Both the position numbers and the translations under genes were made by a program. Positions 6,596-8,756 of a stretch of DNA of 8,756 bases are shown piece by piece (position 1 is the stretch's first letter; each line of letters opens with the position of its first letter). The DNA is from an uncultured Clostridia bacterium. GTDB lineage: Bacteria > Bacillota > Clostridia > Oscillospirales > Acutalibacteraceae. The notes beneath the pieces are model-generated. The model saw nothing but the letters and a program-made list of their open reading frames with translations, did not search any database and had not been told where the DNA came from. The stretch is taken from positions 1 through 8,756 of the forward strand of contig CALWKP010000157.1 of assembly GCA_944381295.1 (NCBI GenBank), given 5' to 3'.

Positions 6596-6839
6596 CCCTT
6601 CCCGGCGAAAGCAGTATGTAGAAGTGGTCGCCACACATTACATCGACGGCAGTGTTCGACCGCAGAAGATCGTATTTGCCGCCGGACCAGTCTACGAGAT
6701 CAAAGAGTCGCGGGATGCCGGTCGTGGAAAAGCCCGTACCACGGGTGAAATCGCCCGACGTTTCGCCGTAAAGATCCACGGTAAGGAAACCTGGCTTTAC
6801 GAGGACGGCGGCCGCTGGTTTGTCGAGATGAAGGAGTAG
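6588..6839 (+). CDS. Small third gene of the mutagenesis operon, 83 residues
   Basis: ATG 6588 lies inside the end of the YolD-like gene and is preceded by a G-run (6576-6581) that can serve as ribosome site. The product looks like a compact beta-rich protein: KQYVEVVATHYIDGSVRPQK, then KIVFAAGPVYEI, and a C-terminal segment KIHGKETWLYEDGGRWFVEM. Small proteins of this shape follow YolD-like and Y-family polymerase genes in many Bacillota and are often labelled 'nucleotide excision repair protein' without experimental support. I would treat the function as unknown, with a probable role beside the polymerase because of position and coupling. No terminator is visible after its stop; 78 bases separate it from the converging gene. 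Confidence 0.8.
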   Translation: MNSPSRRKQYVEVVATHYIDGSVRPQKIVFAAGPVYEIKESRDAGRGKARTTGEIARRFAVKIHGKETWLYEDGGRWFVEMKE

Positions 6840-6882
6840 CTGGATTTTCTGCCGGAATCGGTTTGCACTGAACTTGCATCAT
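6840..6882 (-). other. Orphan ribosome site and start codon, possible cut-off gene remnant
   Basis: On the minus strand, past the stop of the gene at 6918-7544, GGGAGG (complement of 6891-6896) stands eight bases before ATG 6882-6880 (a second ATG follows at once). The frame reads MMQVQCKPIPAENPA and then, at 6840, passes into the antisense of the 83-residue gene, ending at 6700. The initiation signals are better than chance, but the rest has the shadow quality of antisense. It may be the beginning of the next gene of the minus-strand operon, cut off when the mutagenesis cassette was inserted. Confidence 0.3.
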
Positions 6883-6917
6883 AAATGGCGCCTCCCGGTG
6901 TTCTATCACTGACTTAA

Positions 6918-7544
6918 TTATGTATGGATACTGTATTGGGCACTCTGCAGGTTCTCTGCTCCATGCAGGATGATACCGCCGCAGATCCCTCTGCCATAAT
7001 GCGTATTCTCTTCAAAAAAGAAGCTATAGGGCTGGATGTCATCATAGAGGACGATCTTTTCTGTGCCTCGCCACTGGAAATGCTGCTCCAGCGTCTTTCC
7101 CAGTTTGCGCCGCAAAATCGGCCACCGGGCAACCTCATGGAGATTTTTCCGGCTGCGGAATTCATAGCGGCATGTTACCTTTTCCGGGATGGAGAGTTGC
7201 CGCCATTCCGCATCATCCATATCCTCTCCTACCCCTGTAAAGGCGTGGAATGGCTTATAGGGAAGCCTCACATCCTCTTTCCATCCATGCACCTTGTCGT
7301 TCCCATCTTCCTGAAGCCAGGCAAAACGGATTTCCAGTATCTGCATGCCCGCCACAGTCTCCGTCAGCCGCAGGACAGCGAAAGAACCACAGTCGGTCGT
7401 GATTAATCGTTTTTTCTCTTCTAACTTTTGCAGTTCGCTGCGCAGAATGGCAAAACGATGCGGGGATTTTTTCTCCCATGAAACAGTCCAGATGTAAATC
7501 ATCTCTTTGTCGCACCGCACTTTTACCATAGTCCGGTGATTCAT
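6918..7544 (-). CDS. 208-residue protein of unknown function, conjugative-element style
   Basis: The start ATG 7544 is set by GGAGG (complement of 7554-7558) nine bases upstream. The frame is open back to 7595, but that part overlaps the upstream gene's coding end. The protein begins MNHRTMVKVRCDKEMIYIWT and looks soluble, with an alternating strand pattern and no membrane segment. Its C-terminus has YDDIQPYSFFFEE, then GICGGIILHG at about 186-195 and a final YSIHT. I associate this ending with uncharacterised cargo proteins of conjugative elements in gut clostridia, but cannot name a family with confidence. The gene is second in a minus-strand operon; its ribosome site lies inside the last codons of the preceding gene, so translation is coupled. 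A plus-strand frame over most of it is a shadow. Confidence 0.85.
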   Translation of the reverse strand: MNHRTMVKVRCDKEMIYIWTVSWEKKSPHRFAILRSELQKLEEKKRLITTDCGSFAVLRLTETVAGMQILEIRFAWLQEDGNDKVHGWKEDVRLPYKPFHAFTGVGEDMDDAEWRQLSIPEKVTCRYEFRSRKNLHEVARWPILRRKLGKTLEQHFQWRGTEKIVLYDDIQPYSFFFEENTHYGRGICGGIILHGAENLQSAQYSIHT

Positions 7545-7548
7545 ATTC

Positions 7549-8756
7549 TCATGCCTCCTTTTTGGGGAGCGTCCCTGCGGTTTGCAGGGACGCATGTTCC
7601 ACTAAAAATGTATCCTCCACATATTTTTCTTTGTGGGAGATCATTGCTGCGCCGCCCAGGGAATCGAGATACTGCTGCCCGTTTTTGGACTTCGAGATAT
7701 ACACATAAAACGGACTGCTGACATACTGATCCCGGGTATAGCAGTTGACGTACCGCTTTGCCAGGACGGAGACCGCCCCCAGTTGCGCAGCCTTTTGTGT
7801 CGCCAGAGCGACGGCCATCTCCATGACCACCTGCTGCTCATCGTCATTGATGCCGGAGGTGTAAATGCGCTCCAGAAACAGTACCAGCTTCTCACTGACA
7901 ATACGATTGCTCTCGGATGTGTCCTCTCCGGCTAGATCGGCAAAAGAAAGCATCAGTTCAGTCGGCTTTTGAAACGTCCCTTTCGTCAGGCGAATGCAAG
8001 CGCGGGCCACGATCTCATCGCCTTTTCTGATCAGGATGATCTTCTTATTAGAATCAAACGCCGCCAGCAGGCAGTCTCGTTGGCTCCCTGTTCGGTAAGA
8101 CAGGCAGGTGCCATAGGGCAGATCGCCTATCTGAATGGTGTGGTAGAAATCATCCGCTTCTTCTGCAGTGAACATTCCCCGCTCCAACGCAAGGTTCTTT
8201 TGCCACGCGGCCTCCTGCTGCTCGCTGATTTGGTGGTTAATTTCCCGGCGCAGATCGTCTGCGTAATATTTCAGCGCATAAAATCGGCCCATGAGTTCAG
8301 CCTGCACGATCCTTCTGAGCGCCTCAACAGCTGCATCGTTTCCCTGCAGGTAGTTATACAGCGGAGCCACCAGACTGCTGCCTCCTCGAAGCAGGAAATC
8401 TGTGATACGATTTTTGTTTTGTTTCACAAACTCATCGGAGATAGAGAGGCTTTCTTTTAACTGGGCCCAATCCATATCTGTGGTCAGAACGGAAGCCCGG
8501 ACTTGCTGCCAGTTTTCATGCCCATCAAGCAGCGGCAAGTTTCTGACTGTGAAGACTGCGTCCCTTTCTTCTTGAAAATCCATAACAAACGGGCGAAGCT
8601 GCGTGTAATGAAACAACATCTGCATGGCTGTCCGCCTCGTCAGCCCGCGAATATGTCCGAATCGCTTCCGATACCATTCGCTGAACGGTTGCTCCAGCAG
8701 GCATTGAGCCAGCTGAGTCAGTTGCTCATCCTCCGTGTATCGGCTGACCAGATCCC
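7549..8756 (-). CDS. Large unknown protein, 5' end beyond the window
   Basis: The frame stays open from the stop at 7549-7551 to the right edge, at least 401 residues. ATG 8625 is internal: the 43 codons upstream read as good protein (QLAQCLLEQPFSEWYRKRFG) and continue past the edge. I do not recognise the family. Visible parts, counted from the methionine at 8625, are a helical region rich in charged residues to about 165, then a mixed strand/helix region containing YGTCLSYRTGSQRDCLLAAF and SNKKIILIRKGDEIVARACI, and a helix-rich end with KLVLFLERIYTSGI and AVALATQKAAQLGAVSVLAK. The pattern 'CLSY ... CLLAAFDSNKK ... VARA' vaguely recalls the C-terminal region of PcfJ-like conjugation proteins, but I would not assign it. 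It is the first visible gene of a minus-strand operon and its last codons hold the ribosome site of the 208-residue gene. Confidence 0.85.
   Translation of the reverse strand, partial: DLVSRYTEDEQLTQLAQCLLEQPFSEWYRKRFGHIRGLTRRTAMQMLFHYTQLRPFVMDFQEERDAVFTVRNLPLLDGHENWQQVRASVLTTDMDWAQLKESLSISDEFVKQNKNRITDFLLRGGSSLVAPLYNYLQGNDAAVEALRRIVQAELMGRFYALKYYADDLRREINHQISEQQEAAWQKNLALERGMFTAEEADDFYHTIQIGDLPYGTCLSYRTGSQRDCLLAAFDSNKKIILIRKGDEIVARACIRLTKGTFQKPTELMLSFADLAGEDTSESNRIVSEKLVLFLERIYTSGINDDEQQVVMEMAVALATQKAAQLGAVSVLAKRYVNCYTRDQYVSSPFYVYISKSKNGQQYLDSLGGAAMISHKEKYVEDTFLVEHASLQTAGTLPKKEA
7569..7593 (-). other. Strong hairpin at the gene junction of the minus-strand operon
   Basis: GCGTCCCTGC (7569-7578) and GCAGGGACGC (7584-7593) are perfect 10-base inverted repeats with a five-base loop. 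On the minus strand the hairpin lies in the last codons of the large gene, just upstream of the ribosome site for the 208-residue gene. It is not followed by a T run on either strand, so it is not a standard intrinsic terminator. It could stabilise the upstream mRNA or modulate translation of the downstream gene. A weaker pairing, CTCC with GGAG around an A-rich loop (complement of 7555-7569), would cover the ribosome site itself. Confidence 0.55.

Noticed and set aside
6924..7406. 160-residue plus-strand frame
   Set aside because: It is antisense to the 208-residue gene, whose start, ribosome site and conserved-looking C-terminus are better supported. It has no ribosome site of its own.

Overview
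The window looks like accessory DNA from a low- to mid-GC Gram-positive, most likely a gut-type clostridium (Bacillota). The pointers are strong GGAGG ribosome sites, a Gram-positive LexA box of the GAAC-N4-GTTC type, a UvrX/YqjW-type Y-family polymerase followed by a YolD-like protein, and two minus-strand genes whose style fits cargo of integrative conjugative elements. There is no rRNA, tRNA, CRISPR array or recognisable transposase. Species-level placement is not possible from this sequence.

Region 1 (about 1-4660) is the most unusual part. A strong extended -10 promoter, with a near-perfect 20-base palindrome against its -35 box, drives a leader with a possible 50-residue ORF. A good intrinsic terminator follows at 464-509. 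Beyond it lie two large genes on the same strand: an orphan protein of about 334 residues (539-1543), then a 998-residue protein (1562-4558) joining an HExxH zinc-protease-like motif to a C-terminal FRG domain. The two large ORFs are in the same frame, separated only by a TAA stop and an uninterrupted run of 13 A. An intrinsic terminator at 4614-4658 closes the cassette. I know of no named system with this gene combination. My inference is a conflict or phage-defence cassette with a candidate sensor and a protease/FRG effector.

Region 2 (about 4733-6839) is an SOS-controlled mutagenesis cassette. A LexA box sits between the -35 and -10 boxes, followed by three tightly overlapping genes: a Y-family translesion polymerase with a clamp-binding motif, a YolD-like protein, and a small 83-residue partner protein. 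The overlaps (4 and 8 bases) imply translational coupling.

Region 3 (6840-8756) is transcribed the other way. A large gene that enters from beyond the right edge (at least 401 residues) is followed by a 208-residue gene, with its ribosome site embedded in the end of the upstream gene. A strong hairpin lies just before that junction. On the same strand, just past the second gene, a ribosome site and ATG begin a reading frame that runs at once into antisense of the mutagenesis cassette. This may be the scar where that cassette was inserted into a conjugative-element operon.

At the far left (1-111) a minus-strand reading frame is open to the window edge and may be the 5' end of a divergent gene sharing the control region of Region 1.
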